Source: Adiantum capillus-veneris (lineage: Eukaryota > Streptophyta > Polypodiopsida > Polypodiales > Pteridaceae). Taken from it: a stretch of 64,000 nucleotides of DNA. Where the stretch lies: contig CM043968.1 of assembly GCA_014529385.2 (NCBI GenBank), positions 2,860,001-2,924,000 on the forward strand, given 5' to 3'. Positions 11,161 to 21,642 of the stretch are shown here, one piece after another (positions within the stretch are counted from its first letter, which is position 1; every line of letters begins with the position of its first letter). Below the pieces are notes generated by a model. It did no database searches, had not been told where the DNA came from, and was given only the letters and a program-made list of their open reading frames with translations. Made by a program: the position numbers and the translations under genes.

Positions 11161-11819
11161 TGGAGCAAGCCCATGCAGGCATAGCAGGAGGTCATTTTTC
11201 AGCGGAGAGAATCGTAAAAATCATTATGGTTGCAGGCATATGGTGGCCGACCATGATTCAAGATGCAGCAGAATTCGTGAAAAGGTTTGATGAATGTCAA
11301 CGCACTAAGGTGCCAGTTAAAAGAGACGACATGCCCTTAAGACCAATGATGAGTGCTCGAGAATTCGCTAAATGGGGATTGGACTTTGTTGGTCCTATTA
11401 CTCCACCAGCTTATCGTTCACAAGCACAATACATCATAGTGGCCACTGATTACATGACCAAATGGGTGGAAGCAAAAGCCACGACGAAAGCATATGCTAG
11501 AACCACGGCACAATTCTTATATGAATATGTTTTTACACGATATGCCCTTCCAATCGAGCTGGTGAGTGATAGAGGGACACACTTTGTAAATGAAGTTATC
11601 GAACATCTCTTGACTGAGTTTATGGTAATTCACCCTACCATCCACAAGCCAATGGCCAAGCAGAAGCGACCAACAAAATACTGTGCACAGTTCTTACAAA
11701 ACTGGTTAGTGAAACAAGGACGGACTCGGATCAAATGCTATATTCAGCATTGTGGGCTTATTGAGTTGCATATAAAACAACACTCAATGCTACACCGTTT
11801 AATATGGTGTATGGGTTAA
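11160..11819 (+). pseudogene. Second H2C2 finger and integrase catalytic core of element A
   Basis: The 219-codon open frame starts with HAGIAGGHFS (H-x6-H), then GIWWPTMIQDA and RFDECQR, where the first Cys of the C-x2-C pair is Phe. The core follows: KWGLDFVGPITPP with the first catalytic Asp, ATDYMTKWVEAKA, and LVSDRGTHFVN with the second. The catalytic Glu region is degraded after MVIHPTIHKP. Another shift near 11650-11820 ends the frame. Confidence 0.88.
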
Positions 11820-11989
11820 ATGCAATACTGCATATTAAATTTTTTATTCTAATGCTAAGGGTACCTAAACGGTTGGACTAGACGGGCCATGAGCTTTCAG
11901 AAAGGTTAGATGACCTAGAAAAACTAGATGAGTTACGACTCAATGCGGTAGCAGCCATTTTTGCAAAATAAAGACAACAAAAAGAGTTT

Positions 11990-12316
11990 TTTGACAAACA
12001 TGTCAAAAACAAGGACTTTAAAATGGAGGACTATGTCTTGGTATACACCCTTAAACAGCATGCCAAGAAGCTAAAGAAAAGAGGACTGGGGCCTTATTTG
12101 ATCCAAGAAATCTCGTTTAGCGGAGCAATAAAACTGTCGACACTAGATGGAAAAGAAATGCCGAATTGGATTAGTGGGTGTCGTTCGAAAAAATATCATC
12201 TACCTCTAACTCCTGGGATGTTGTTTCAAGTGCATTATGGCAAAACCTATAGACAGGAACAGCAACGAGTTCATGACCAAGCACAACAAGAAGCCAAGGA
12301 ACGCATTGCTAAGTGA
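11990..12316 (+). pseudogene. Integrase C-terminal domain of element A
   Basis: The frame from 12023 reads DYVLVYTLKQHAKKLKKRG, then GPYLIQEISFSGAIKLSTLDG and KYHLPLTPGML. This matches element B at 33571-33820 almost block for block. It ends at a TGA (12314-12316). The same frame then reopens after the stop and runs into the next ORF, so the two may once have been one polyprotein. Confidence 0.85.
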
Positions 12317-12340
12317 AAGCAGTTTCTAAGGACAATAAAC

Positions 12341-13297
12341 ATGGTCACACCAATGATGACTGAAGAATATCCTCTTCCAACATTCCAAACAATCGAAGCG
12401 GATATACAAAGCAAAGAATTAGCAAAGACAATCACAAACTTTATGGCTCAGGACGAGAGCACTATTGACACTTTAGAAAATACGTGGTGTAGTCCTTACA
12501 TAAAAGCATATGCAGGCACAGAACAAGTAGAAATCTATGCATTGCTTGACACTGGGGCAAAATTGAGTGTCATCAGCTTTGAGCTCTTTCAAAAACTTGG
12601 ACCAATGAAGAAATTCCCAGATACACACGGGTTGAAAGTAGCATCGGGTGATGAGGTGACCATGTTGTGGTCTATTATGTTACCAATCACAGTGCAAGGG
12701 CACACGTACACTCATAAGTTCCATGTGTTGTCACCAATTAGATCAGCAATGCCGTGTATCTTAGTAGTGTCGTGGATGAAAGCTAATAGGGTATTCATTG
12801 ATTTGGATACTAATGAAGCACTGTTCAGAAATGAAAACTTTTCAGAACCCTTCTTATCATATGATAAATATATGTCAATGTGGAGAAAGGAGTCAATACA
12901 TCCGCAGCGCATTAATCAACAACAATCAAAGTTTGGATGGCAAGAAATGTATTATCAAAAACCAACAATCATGCAGGGAACCAGGCAAGTTTGGGTGCGA
13001 CGTACAGATCTAGCCGAGGCACAATTTTATCAAGGGCGGAAATATCAAGTTTGGCTCAAGCAAGACAGCTTAATTCCTGTAAAGGAGTTGACAGAAGAAA
13101 AGACAAAACACCCAAAGGCAGCAAAGCTTCGAAGAACAATTATTAACAAGAAGAATCAACAACGCACTATATTGGTATTCCGTCCAAAATTACCAATTCA
13201 GAACAAGCCAACAACACAGGTATGGATGCCGAAGAAGACCAACGAACAGTTGTCTACAACTGTCAATGACAAGCTAGACCATACAGCCATCACGTGA
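12341..13297 (+). CDS. Post-integrase ORF with retropepsin-like domain and W/K-rich tail
   Basis: An uninterrupted 318-codon frame begins at an ATG only 24 nt after the integrase stop and in the same frame. Residues about 65-155 look like a retroviral-type aspartic protease: IYALLDTGAKLSVIS with the DTGA active site, then a flap-like stretch around GDEVTML, and ILVVSWMKANRVFIDLDT in the position of the usual ILG-x-D segment. The remaining tail is basic and has repeated Trp motifs (QVWVRR, QVWLKQ, QVWMPK). A protease after integrase is not the normal gypsy order. Element B has a matching but decayed ORF. Function is inference; the surrounding element is defective, so expression is doubtful. 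Confidence 0.75.
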   Translation: MVTPMMTEEYPLPTFQTIEADIQSKELAKTITNFMAQDESTIDTLENTWCSPYIKAYAGTEQVEIYALLDTGAKLSVISFELFQKLGPMKKFPDTHGLKVASGDEVTMLWSIMLPITVQGHTYTHKFHVLSPIRSAMPCILVVSWMKANRVFIDLDTNEALFRNENFSEPFLSYDKYMSMWRKESIHPQRINQQQSKFGWQEMYYQKPTIMQGTRQVWVRRTDLAEAQFYQGRKYQVWLKQDSLIPVKELTEEKTKHPKAAKLRRTIINKKNQQRTILVFRPKLPIQNKPTTQVWMPKKTNEQLSTTVNDKLDHTAIT

Positions 13298-13716
13298 AAA
13301 CACGTAGCATCCACAACAACAAACACGAGGATCTGTACAACCAAAGTCAACAAAAAGATATGGAAACGAAAGAAAGTTCAACCAGAACATGCAACAAAGA
13401 ATACAACCAGATTGACTTCAGCGGAGGCACAACCAAAAGTTCATACACCTTGGAAGACCATCAAACAAAGGGCGGCAGCATTACAACTTCTTATCGCCAA
13501 GAAAATCTACCATCCAACTTACCATAGGAAACCTCAACGACAAATGCCAATAAACGTATCGCTTATACCTTCCTCTTACACGGCATAATTTTTTTCTAAA
13601 TGCATTGACTGTGCATGCATATAAGGCTACTTTACAAGGCCTGCATTAGCACGAGTTAACGCCCATGCATAGCACATACCCTTGACGATACCCTGTCGTC
13701 CGGGAGGACTCCAACC

Positions 13717-13730
13717 AGGAGGGGGGGAGG
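13717..13730 (+). other. Polypurine tract of element A
   Basis: A purine run with seven or more consecutive G lies directly after the 3' ORF region. It occupies the place where plus-strand priming occurs in LTR elements. Element B has a similar run at 34809-34821 preceded by related sequence. The 3' LTR should begin at about 13731. Confidence 0.65.
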
Positions 13731-14354
13731 CATTCCAAATGCAGACTCACGTCATATATTAGAAGGGCAACGTTTGTGATTGATTTTTCAACCATTTTTG
13801 CGTTTTATTGTGTGATTTTGGGAAAAGAATATGCCCTCGTAATTAATCAAGATTGGGGACCAAATGATCATATATGGGCCCCTAGGGATGTGTATATACT
13901 GTAAAGCGAGTCAAAACTGACCAAAAACCGTCGAAAAACAGCAAAAAAAAAGGCCAAGGTTGACGATTGAGAGCGAGAATGTACATTGACGAGAGAAAAG
14001 TGAGCTACAAAGTGTTTTGTTATTCATTGATATTTTTATAGGTTAGAATTGCTATTTTTGGGTTATTTTGGGATTTATTTGCTTTATTTTAGCCATTTTC
14101 TAGCACAAAATATAGAAAAAAATCCATAATCCAGATAAAAACACAACAGAAGAGATACCTGATCGGAATAAGGTAAAGAAGACACATAAAAAATATGGAG
14201 TGCAAATTTGACAGGGCAAAAATGGCCACCGTCATGACTGTAGAACTGGAGCAAACGAGGTCCAAATCAGGAAATTTGAGAGCCTAAAGTGCATCTCGCA
14301 AAAAGTTATGGCCACAGGTAAAAGATGGAAAAATTTCATGTCAGAGCCTCGTTC

Positions 14355-14424
14355 ACATATAGGGAGGCTAGGCAAGAAATCTCTCATTTGAGTCATTTCC
14401 ATTGTGAGAGAGAGAGAGAGAGCT
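14355..14424 (+). promoter_or_regulatory. TATA-like box and (GA)n tract, putative LTR core promoter
   Basis: CATATAGG lies about 48 bp before a GA dinucleotide run. The element B region has CATATAGG about 41 bp before its (GA)n run, and the intervening bases are similar (CTCATTTG then CATT..GTGAGAG). Shared spacing in two elements suggests an LTR promoter and transcription start. This is inference from position and similarity. Confidence 0.5.
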
Positions 14425-15310
14425 CCCTACAGCATCTTAGACTTCCAGGAGCTCATTCATCGCACACGGTCACCAGATCAACATAAGATATGAGAGATAT
14501 GCTCGTCAACATTGACTCCAAGTGTTGTTACTTCAGTTAGTCGCAAAACCTCGCCAGCACCACCATCACAACCTGTGAACACATACTGTAGACCGGTTGT
14601 TAGGAAGACCTAGAGGCCACCAAATGGAACCAAAATTGAAAGTCACAATGCCTATAGCTTAGGTAACAAACCTATGACTCCGGATAGCGCAGAAGAAGCA
14701 TCCCAAAAAACCCTAATTTCACAGGGCTTGCAGAAGGGCAGCTGACCCAAAGTGATCGGAAATGAGCTAAAACTCATAGGTAGCAGGCCAATAACCTCGA
14801 CAAACCAACCGAAGGGTTAGACCATGGAAAAGTTAATCCAAGCTAGACTTAGAGCCTCTATCTGACAAAGACTGCGCAAAGCATCACGAAGCTCTAACGG
14901 GCCAACCAGGTGACCAAATGACACCAAATTTGACAGGGTACATCCTAAGGATGTCAACTACGAGTTGGAATGTTGCCACTCAAGAAGAAGCACTTCCACG
15001 AGTAAAAACGCCAACAACAGGCTAGAAAAGCATCCAAATGATCGTTCTTGGTGACGTAAGCACCAAAAGAACAACCGACTGCTCCGACGAAAGGTCAAAA
15101 GGAAAGAAAAGTTCAGCCTGAGTCATAGAATGACCAGAAAGTACGACGACCATCACCTAAGTGGTCTACTCCGACTCCAGAAACAGCTAAGTGCTACCAA
15201 CAGGGAGTACACTTTTCCAAATTGGTTAAGACTTAATGTGTGTGTCTAGGAGAGCCTACTAACACCAGGAGAACTAACAAACTACAAAAAGAGGAAAAAA
15301 TGACAACTTA

Positions 15311-15334
15311 GTGAGTCTATCGCGATAGACTCAC
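15311..15334. repeat. Palindrome copy A1, 24 bp perfect
   Basis: The central 20 bp are GAGTCTATCGCGATAGACTC, extended by GT on the left and AC on the right to give 24 perfectly self-complementary bases. It is the longest copy of this family. Confidence 0.95.
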
Positions 15335-15449
15335 CAATACACATGGAAACAGGAAAAATTGATTTTGACTTAACCAATGGGACTAACTAGGCCTATTAAC
15401 CCCAGATATCAAGTAAAATTGGAAATATTGCTCCACCTTGACAAACTTA

Positions 15450-15471
15450 TGAGTCTATCGCGATAGACTCA
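15450..15471. repeat. Palindrome copy A2, 22 bp perfect
   Basis: The same 20-bp core as A1, extended by T and A to 22 self-complementary bases. Confidence 0.95.
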
Positions 15472-15740
15472 GCAATCTATCTTGGGGAGGCCCTTTTCAA
15501 AAATCCTCTCAGGGGTAGGCTTATGACAGCAGATGAAGGCACTACACCAAATTTGAAACAAGATGGACTCTTAAGGTAAGGGGAGATAGACTTGACAGAT
15601 GGCTCAGAGTTAGAACAGGACAATATCAAGGACAGATAAAGTCTAGATGCACATGTGAGAGGCCAAGAGACCTTATATCAACTAGAAGAAGGCAGACAAT
15701 GGACCACAGATCAAAAAGAGGGTAATTTGAGCATAACTTA

Positions 15741-15760
15741 CAGTCTATTGCGATAGACTA
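15741..15760. repeat. Palindrome copy A3, imperfect
   Basis: CAGTCTATTGCGATAGACTA keeps the arms AGTCTAT and ATAGACT; the single central change (C to T) would become a G-U pair in RNA. Confidence 0.85.
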
Positions 15761-16036
15761 AGCAGAATGACAGGGCCATTTGATCCAAAAACTGGAATCA
15801 ACAGTTGGCTTCAGCATGGTGCAAGAAGGCTACCCACAAAGTTTGAGCCCAAAACAACAAAAAAGAGGGAGAAAGACCAACAACTCCTTGGAGGGATTCT
15901 GAAGAAATGAAAGTTGATCCAAAAGGGGGTCACTTGACATCCATTTGAGATGGAAATGGGATCCATTCATATATAGTCCATGGGGAATCTGAGTGTGAAG
16001 TCACATGTGAAGAATAACTCTCCTATGAGAAGATAG

Positions 16037-16058
16037 CGAGTCTATCGCGATAGACTCG
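16037..16058. repeat. Palindrome copy A4, 22 bp perfect
   Basis: The same 20-bp core, extended by C and G. At this outer position A1 and A2 have T:A and A4 has C:G, so the pair changed but complementarity was kept. Confidence 0.95.
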
Positions 16059-16333
16059 GCAGAGTGTGAACTTGGCCTGATTATGAAACTTAACCATATG
16101 GAAAGTTTGGATACCCTATGCACATGTACCACACAAAGTTTCAAAGCATTTGGACACTTTCTCCTTCATCAACAACATTAATTTGAAGCCATCAGAGTCG
16201 AACACTAAATGGACTGTCTATCTGCTAACTTTTCACTAACTCCTCTTGGGACTAAGAGGGCTCAACTAGATGCATGCTTAAGTGATAATCAATTTAGAAA
16301 AGAGGTACTATGTTTATACATTAACCATTACTT

Positions 16334-17167
16334 GTGGATACAGAATCCATGGATGCTTCTCTGGGAAAAAGAAAAGGCAAGAACCTGGCAACGGAGGGTG
16401 CAATACCCTATACACTTCTACACAATTCATTAAAGCCAGCAGCCACGTGGATACCTGCAGAAGTGCAACAGGCAGCATCTTTTCAAATCTACCAAGGTTC
16501 CTATGTGGATGGCAAAGGAAATTTAGTGGATACAGTAATGATCCCCAAGGAGGTAGAAAACTACTTGAAAAGATCACCGCAAAGATCATGGCTGAAGAAA
16601 GTTGGCTTATGGAACTTTGTCTCACTACCACCAGTGGGGATAGATTTCAAGAGGGTACAACAACTAATTGAGACTATCCAAGAAGACGGAACTTGCAAGG
16701 TTGCAGGCATGGATAATGAGATGATGGAGATTCAGATCACCAAGGAAATCATCAAAGAAGCGTTAAAATTGTCTGATCAGGGAGCCAACATGAGAGAAAG
16801 AAGGAAGAATCTCATAGTCTACCTGCAAAGATCCAAACTACCGTCTTTTGAACTCATAGCAAACCCAGAAGTGAGGGAACTAACATAGGTATACAGTCAA
16901 TGTTTGTTGAGCTACAGCAAGAGACCGCCTAGATACACTACACCACACGGGGTCATCTCAACAACAATGACCTGGGCTATGGGAATGACACATGATTTCT
17001 ATATAGATCATGCATCATATCTATTTGAGGAAGTCACAAAGCTACAACAAGACAAGCCAAATTACATTGCAGGAGGAGAAGTACTCACCAGAATGATATA
17101 TTGTGCCATAGGAGCAGCAGATCAGCTACCACCTGCTCCTCAACAGAACGACTGGCTGGTGCTATGA
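16334..17167 (+). pseudogene. Unrecognised ORF 1 of element C
   Basis: A plus-strand frame runs from an ATG at 16334 to a TAG at 16886-16888 and reopens in the same frame to 17167. It therefore encodes about 277 residues with one stop. Visible features are a Lys/Arg-rich start, SWLKKVGLWNFVSLPP, and a conserved-looking block GVISTTMTWAMGMTHDFYID near codons 210-230. I do not recognise a catalytic motif. The second block faintly resembles anonymous proteins of plant transposons, but this is a weak impression. The ORF lies between a palindrome-rich leader and a polypurine tract plus LTR start, so it is probably the first product of an LTR element without pol. Confidence 0.55.
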
Positions 17168-17583
17168 GAGAATATTGAAGACAGACCACAAAGGCGAGTA
17201 CCTGCCTCTACTAACACAATTGGAGGACGCAGGCTGGAAAGAGTCACCAGAAGTACACAAGAAAAGAGGGAAGAAGAAAGAAAGCTGAAGAAGAGAACTT
17301 GAGATTAAAGAAGCGGAAAGAGGAAATTGAGAACAACACCAGATTGCACAAGGTAGCAAAGATGGAAAGAATGCTAGAAGTCTTTGTACTAGAAAGATCT
17401 CTACGAGGCGATGTAGGCGCCACTTGGAGACCCTCTAGTAGCACTTACACATTAAGAACAAAGAATAAACACAATCCAGCTTTTGAGTTGGACTAGTTTG
17501 AGAGATACATCCAAGAGAGGAATGCTACGGATGAGCCAGAACTACCACTTGAAGAGGAGGATCTCTAAACCTTAAGAGATCAA

Positions 17584-18300
17584 TTGAGGCCAACTACACG
17601 AGATGAGGAAACACCCCCTCCATCTCCAAGGCTAGAGACAAGTGAAAGGAAACCAACTCCACCTGGTGACTCTCCTCCGCATTTAGAGAGCTCACATCGT
17701 GATGAGAGGGTTCCTACACCACCCAATGGAGAAGAAGAAGAAAGGACAGTTGGCCATCTAAACACTGGAACAGTATCACACCTTGATAAAGACAAGCACA
17801 TAGAGGTAGATCTGACAAGAGAAAAAGCTTCCTCCTCTCAAGAAATTGAGTTGGAAGCTACTATAAGCCTGAATTTACAGTCAATGGAGACTCTACTAAA
17901 CCAAATAAGAGTGCACAATTGGTTGTTAGCCGATCAGAATAGGCCTAACAAAAAGAAATTGGAAACAACCCATCAAGAGGTTCTGAAGTTGCAGGAGCAC
18001 AGAGATGACAACCTTAAACTGATCAGCTTTAAGATGCTGAGATCTTGGCTCTCAAAAGCATAGTAAACCTCCTCAATGAAAATTTACAGGAGTCAGAAAG
18101 TTTCAATGCCATTTGTGAAGATACCATCAATGTGTTTCTTGAAGATGTCAATGACAGAGATGAACAAATCCAGAGGATGATGGCAGAAAAGCAAGATGCC
18201 CTGGAGACAGTCAAAAATTTACAAGTCATAATTGATGACTTACAAATTGAAGTGAAGGATTTGAGAGCAGTAAAGGACATATAGGCAAGGGAGATAGAAA
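17584..18300 (+). pseudogene. Proline-rich then coiled-coil ORF 2 of element C
   Basis: Two overlapping plus-strand frames (17584-18063 and 18045-18284) read as one protein broken by a frameshift near 18050. The first half is rich in Pro, Glu and Ser (TPPPSPRLETSERKPTPPGD). The second is a continuous heptad-like Glu/Leu/Lys stretch (RDEQIQRMMAEKQDALE). Coiled-coil reading continues in fragments to about 18590. No enzyme motif is visible. A structural (gag-like) role is a guess. Confidence 0.5.
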
Positions 18301-18598
18301 GAGAAAAGAAACAAAAGACACTGCTACCAGCAACATCGGTGGTCCAGCCACAAGAAGACGTGGAGTCACTAAAGAGAGAGCTGGAATTGGAAAGAAAACA
18401 GAGGTTAATGATAGCTGAAAGTGCACTTAGAGCTGAGGATCATTTGCAAAGACAAATCTCGGACTTACAAAGTGAACAACAATAAGGACCAGCTCAAGAC
18501 AGTGAAATAGAAAGCCTTGTTTCCAAGTCCATCAAGGAAGAAAATGAGAATCTGCACAACAAAGTAAAAGAGTAGAAGAGGCTGCAGCCCAAAAGAAG

Positions 18599-19734
18599 AT
18601 GGAATTTCAAACACTCCAAATCAATAATCAAACAATGGCTGCACAAATTGCAAGTCTCCAAACTGCAAGCCAACCCCACGGGCAGGTGCGGGTGCACATG
18701 GTGCAAGCGGCCACGGATCTGGCTGGCCTGGCAGAACTATATGGGGGTGATGATGACTATGAGGAAGGATCAGAGGACCATGGGGCCGAAGATACACAGA
18801 ATGATCAAGTTGGCTCCAACAACCAAGAAGAAGACGAAGATTCAGTCACAAAACTTAAAGAGCAAAAGCTGGCCGAAGAGATGGAAAAGCAGTCAGATAT
18901 GATGTGGTACAAGGCCATGAAACTAGAGAAGGAGATGCTACGAGGACTCTCCAGATCATGCAAGACAGCAACACAGCTACGGGAAGAGTGGAATGCCCCG
19001 ATGTTACCCTATGCTCTGCTGAAATATGAAACACTGACACATCAACGGCAGCTAGCAAAGGAAGAACAAGTGCCACTATTTGAAGGAGAATTACAGGTTC
19101 AGGAACAGCAAAGCAGAATCATAGATAGCCAGCCAAAGTGGAGGCGTCAATGGCTTTTGGATCATCCTAACAACCTGATCCACTTAGTCAATGCACCACC
19201 TGAGCTCCAAGATGATATAACTTTTTGCCCAACACCAAGAACTTATACTTACAGCCAACATAAAGCCTTACAAAGCAAAAATCCCACATGGCTGAACTAT
19301 CCAGTTTTGTCAGGACCGGCCGAAGGAGAGAGAATATCCGGTTCTTACATGGTGAAAACCCTTCAGGGCACCATTGCGGAATTCGGAGGCTCTCCCGACC
19401 TGTCCTGCAAATGCTTTGTAAAATAGGTCGGACGTTTTTGGCCTGTCTCACAGCGTTTTTAGAAAGCTGGAGTTCAGAGTTCATGAATACGGAAAGAAAC
19501 ATATGGGAGCTATCATATGATCTAAGTGGGCGACCTACAGAGCGAGTTTTGTACGCATACTTCAGACGGCTCATGTTTTTGCCCAGCTACCATCTCCAGA
19601 CATTCAAAGAAGCATTTTACACCAGCTTCTTCATGTACAAGTCAAAAAAATTTGGCCCATTAATGGCGAGCGAATCTATGAGATACGATGCTTTTCTACA
19701 TCAAATAAACCAAGAAGAAAGACAAAGACATTGA
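18599..19734 (+). pseudogene. Orphan ORF 3 of element C with W..LPY.L.KYE block
   Basis: The frame 18599-19426 encodes 275 residues and appears to continue in another frame (to 19734) after a shift near 19420. It opens with a coiled coil, has an acidic Gly/Asp/Glu stretch around GGDDDYEEGSEDHGAEDTQ, then the block EEWNAPMLPYALLKYETL, and about 45 residues later WRRQWLLDHPNNLIHL. The continuation reads ERNIWELSYDLSGRPTERV. A second copy of the W..LPY.L.KYE and W..(QF)W..HP blocks lies in opposite orientation at 21643-22640. I cannot name the family. It ends about 35 bp before a polypurine tract, so it is the last product of the element. Confidence 0.6.
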
Positions 19735-19769
19735 AGACAAAGCCAGTCATGTCGTGGTAGACATGAACT

Positions 19770-19781
19770 AAGAGGGAGGAG
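19770..19781 (+). other. Polypurine tract of element C
   Basis: AAGAGGGAGGAG directly precedes TGTTGGATCCCAACA, a typical LTR start. This places the 3' LTR at 19782. Confidence 0.8.
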
Positions 19782-20264
19782 TGTTGGATCCCAACAGTGA
19801 TATAAAGCCCCTTTGTAATGACTATCAAATTTCCTTTGTAATGCCAATGATGTCTACGGTCCTTATCCAATTGTTTGGATTATGTATAAATTTATTAGTT
19901 GGTCAGGATGCAATGCGTTTCCACATTGTAATTATGATGAGTAGAACTCAATTAAAACCCCATGTACATTTTGAGCTAAGGTGACTAAAGTATAAAGGTC
20001 ACCTTAGAACCATTTTTGAATAACATTATTTTTCATTAATTCTGCGTCGTACAAGTCTGAGAGAGTGAGAGAGAGAGTGTGATCTTATCCTCTTCGCTAC
20101 GAGCATCTCCCTCACCGGATTGACGAAGCGACCACACCATCACGGTAGCCTCTCCAAGAGCTACACGCCCACGCCACGCATTCGCATCTTCGAGCTGTTC
20201 GCGAGCTATCCTTCCACGAGCTTGTTTTTCTTGTAAGTAGCACAAACAGTGTCTGTTTTCAACA
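19782..20264 (+). repeat. 3' LTR of element C (at least this part)
   Basis: It starts TGTTGG immediately after the polypurine tract and could end at the TTTTCAACA that ends at 20264, giving TG..CA ends and a length of 483 bp. Inside are a TATA-like TATAAAGG near 19991 and a GA-rich tract near 20057-20078. The end is uncertain: a half copy of the palindrome family lies at 20351, so the LTR may be longer. No matching 5' LTR was found. Confidence 0.6.
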
Positions 20265-20989
20265 ATCGAGTACTTTATGGAACGAGGGAGAGATTAGCTA
20301 CACATAGATACTCATAGACTTAGGTTTCGCACACTTTTAGATTATGACCTGTGAGTCTATCGCGACTGTATTCGAGATAACTAGGGTTAAAATTTGGTGA
20401 GATTGGACTTATAGGTAAGTGTATCCTAGTGAGAGGATGGTACCTAGCAAGTTTGAAGCGATTCCGAGTTCATTTGATGTGTAAACGGTGTTATGAGCGT
20501 TTAGGGATATAGTGGGTTGGAGTTAATAAGGATTAGTGATTGATGCATCATAGAAGTGTGTATGTGTAGGTTGGTCTCAGCCTAACAAGCTAACGAGATT
20601 GCCTCTGTGCACCTATGGGTTAGTCGTGTCACCGGATGACAAGTATTTTGTCTGTGTCGTGCTTGTGAGCATGAACAGGGGAGTAGGTTTCCCTAAAACA
20701 AACGGCATGCACATTCATGACATAGATCTACCAATCACCAATAGAGGTCATGGATTGATCTGAGTGCTTGTGGATCTTTCAAGTTAACAAAGGGGTTATT
20801 CAAAACATTGTTGATTCCTCAGCAATGTCCTAAGGTACTATGATCCCTGTTTACCAATCATTTTGGAATATTGTTTGTAAACAGTGGGAAAACACACCTC
20901 AATATTGTCATTTATCCAAAGCAAATAAGCAGATTACAAGTGTAATCTTGTGCTAGAGAATATGCAAAGAGCGTACGTTAGCACCAAGA
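20265..20989. other. No gene seen; non-coding LTR-flank sequence
   Basis: The stretch has no supported ORF. Its one notable item is the half palindrome at 20351. It may be a longer 3' LTR of element C or target DNA. Confidence 0.45.
20351..20365. repeat. Palindrome copy A5, left half only
   Basis: GTGAGTCTATCGCGA matches the left half and centre of copy A1 exactly, and the following bases (CTGTAT) no longer complete the right arm. Confidence 0.8.
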
Positions 20990-21642
20990 AATCCAATTAG
21001 AAAGCATGTATTGCTCTAGTTGGAGTTTGCTTACCGCAAGATAAAGCATGTTTGCGACTAGGTTTAGTATCTTCATGTATAAGTTAGGTTCTCAATTTTG
21101 AACACTAGTTATGGTGGGGTTGTTTACTAATGCAATAAGGTAGCAAGTCAAGGACTTCTATTTTGCTGATGAGTTACATCAGCTAGTCACTTTCATGGAA
21201 AGTGATAGGCGGTACTCTTTTGGGTACATCCTAATTGTGATAGCTCATTTAGCATACTCATTTGAGGTCTAAATGGAGTCTACAAGCTACATCGTATATG
21301 AGCTAGTTACACAAGACGGTTGCAAAGGGACAACAATGTGGAAAATCAAGATATTACTCTTGGTTTTATTGAGCCTCCTTTTGAACCGCGTTTTGGTCCA
21401 ACGAACAACTGGATCCATGAAGGATGCCACTATGGAAAACATTAGTCTCCTTATAAAGATACAACTACTTTTGTTTTTTAGGACAAAAACACTTCTCCAA
21501 TGGGGGAGTAATGTCAGGGCAGGGGCCAAGGGGGCTTTGTACGGCTAAGAGTCGAGGACTTGGGTAGGCCAAGGGCAAAAGGGCATAAGTTAAGGGATCC
21601 TACTTACTAGAGCCAAGGGAGGCTATACGTAGAGAGGTTGGG
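20990..21642 (+). mobile_element. 3' end of a gypsy-type element, copy 1 (plus)
   Basis: From about 20990 to 21560 the sequence is the inverted counterpart of 24440-23950: shared words include GGTTATGGTGGGGTTGTT-like, GCAAGTCAAGGACTT, TTCATGGAAAGTGA and GGACAAAAACACTTCTCCAA. A short G-run (21502-21508) is followed by AATGTCAGG, interpreted as polypurine tract and LTR start at about 21512. The short open frame 21273-21548 is not a gene in its own right. The LTR is cut short where a minus-strand ORF relic begins. Confidence 0.65.

Larger units (their letters stand above)
10641..13730 (+). mobile_element. Gypsy element A, 3' half only
   Basis: On the plus strand the recognisable order is H2C2 finger 1, H2C2 finger 2, integrase core, integrase C-terminus, a 3' ORF with a retropepsin-like domain, and a polypurine tract at 13717-13730. 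No RT or gag is present upstream, so the element is truncated at its 5' side within or next to the satellite. Protein by protein it matches element B (25.2-34.8 kb), including the unusual second finger and the post-integrase ORF. Confidence 0.85.
13731..16200 (+). repeat. LTR/leader-like non-coding region with recurrent palindromes
   Basis: This 2.5-kb stretch begins right after the element A polypurine tract and has no ORF. It contains a TATA-like CATATAGG near 14355, a (GA)n tract at 14405-14424 and four related palindromes between 15311 and 16058. The same order is seen downstream of element B. Part may be the 3' LTR of A and part the 5' LTR or leader of element C, which begins coding at about 16334; I could not place the boundary. 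Confidence 0.5.

Noticed and set aside
14405-14424. (GA)n tract as a simple microsatellite only
   Set aside because: Its shared position after a TATA-like box in several LTR-like regions suggests it is part of the LTR promoter, so it is reported in that context.
15311-16058. Spaced palindromes considered as a CRISPR array or bacterial operators
   Set aside because: Spacing is irregular (about 140, 290 and 300 bp), there are no cas genes, and the context is a plant LTR region.
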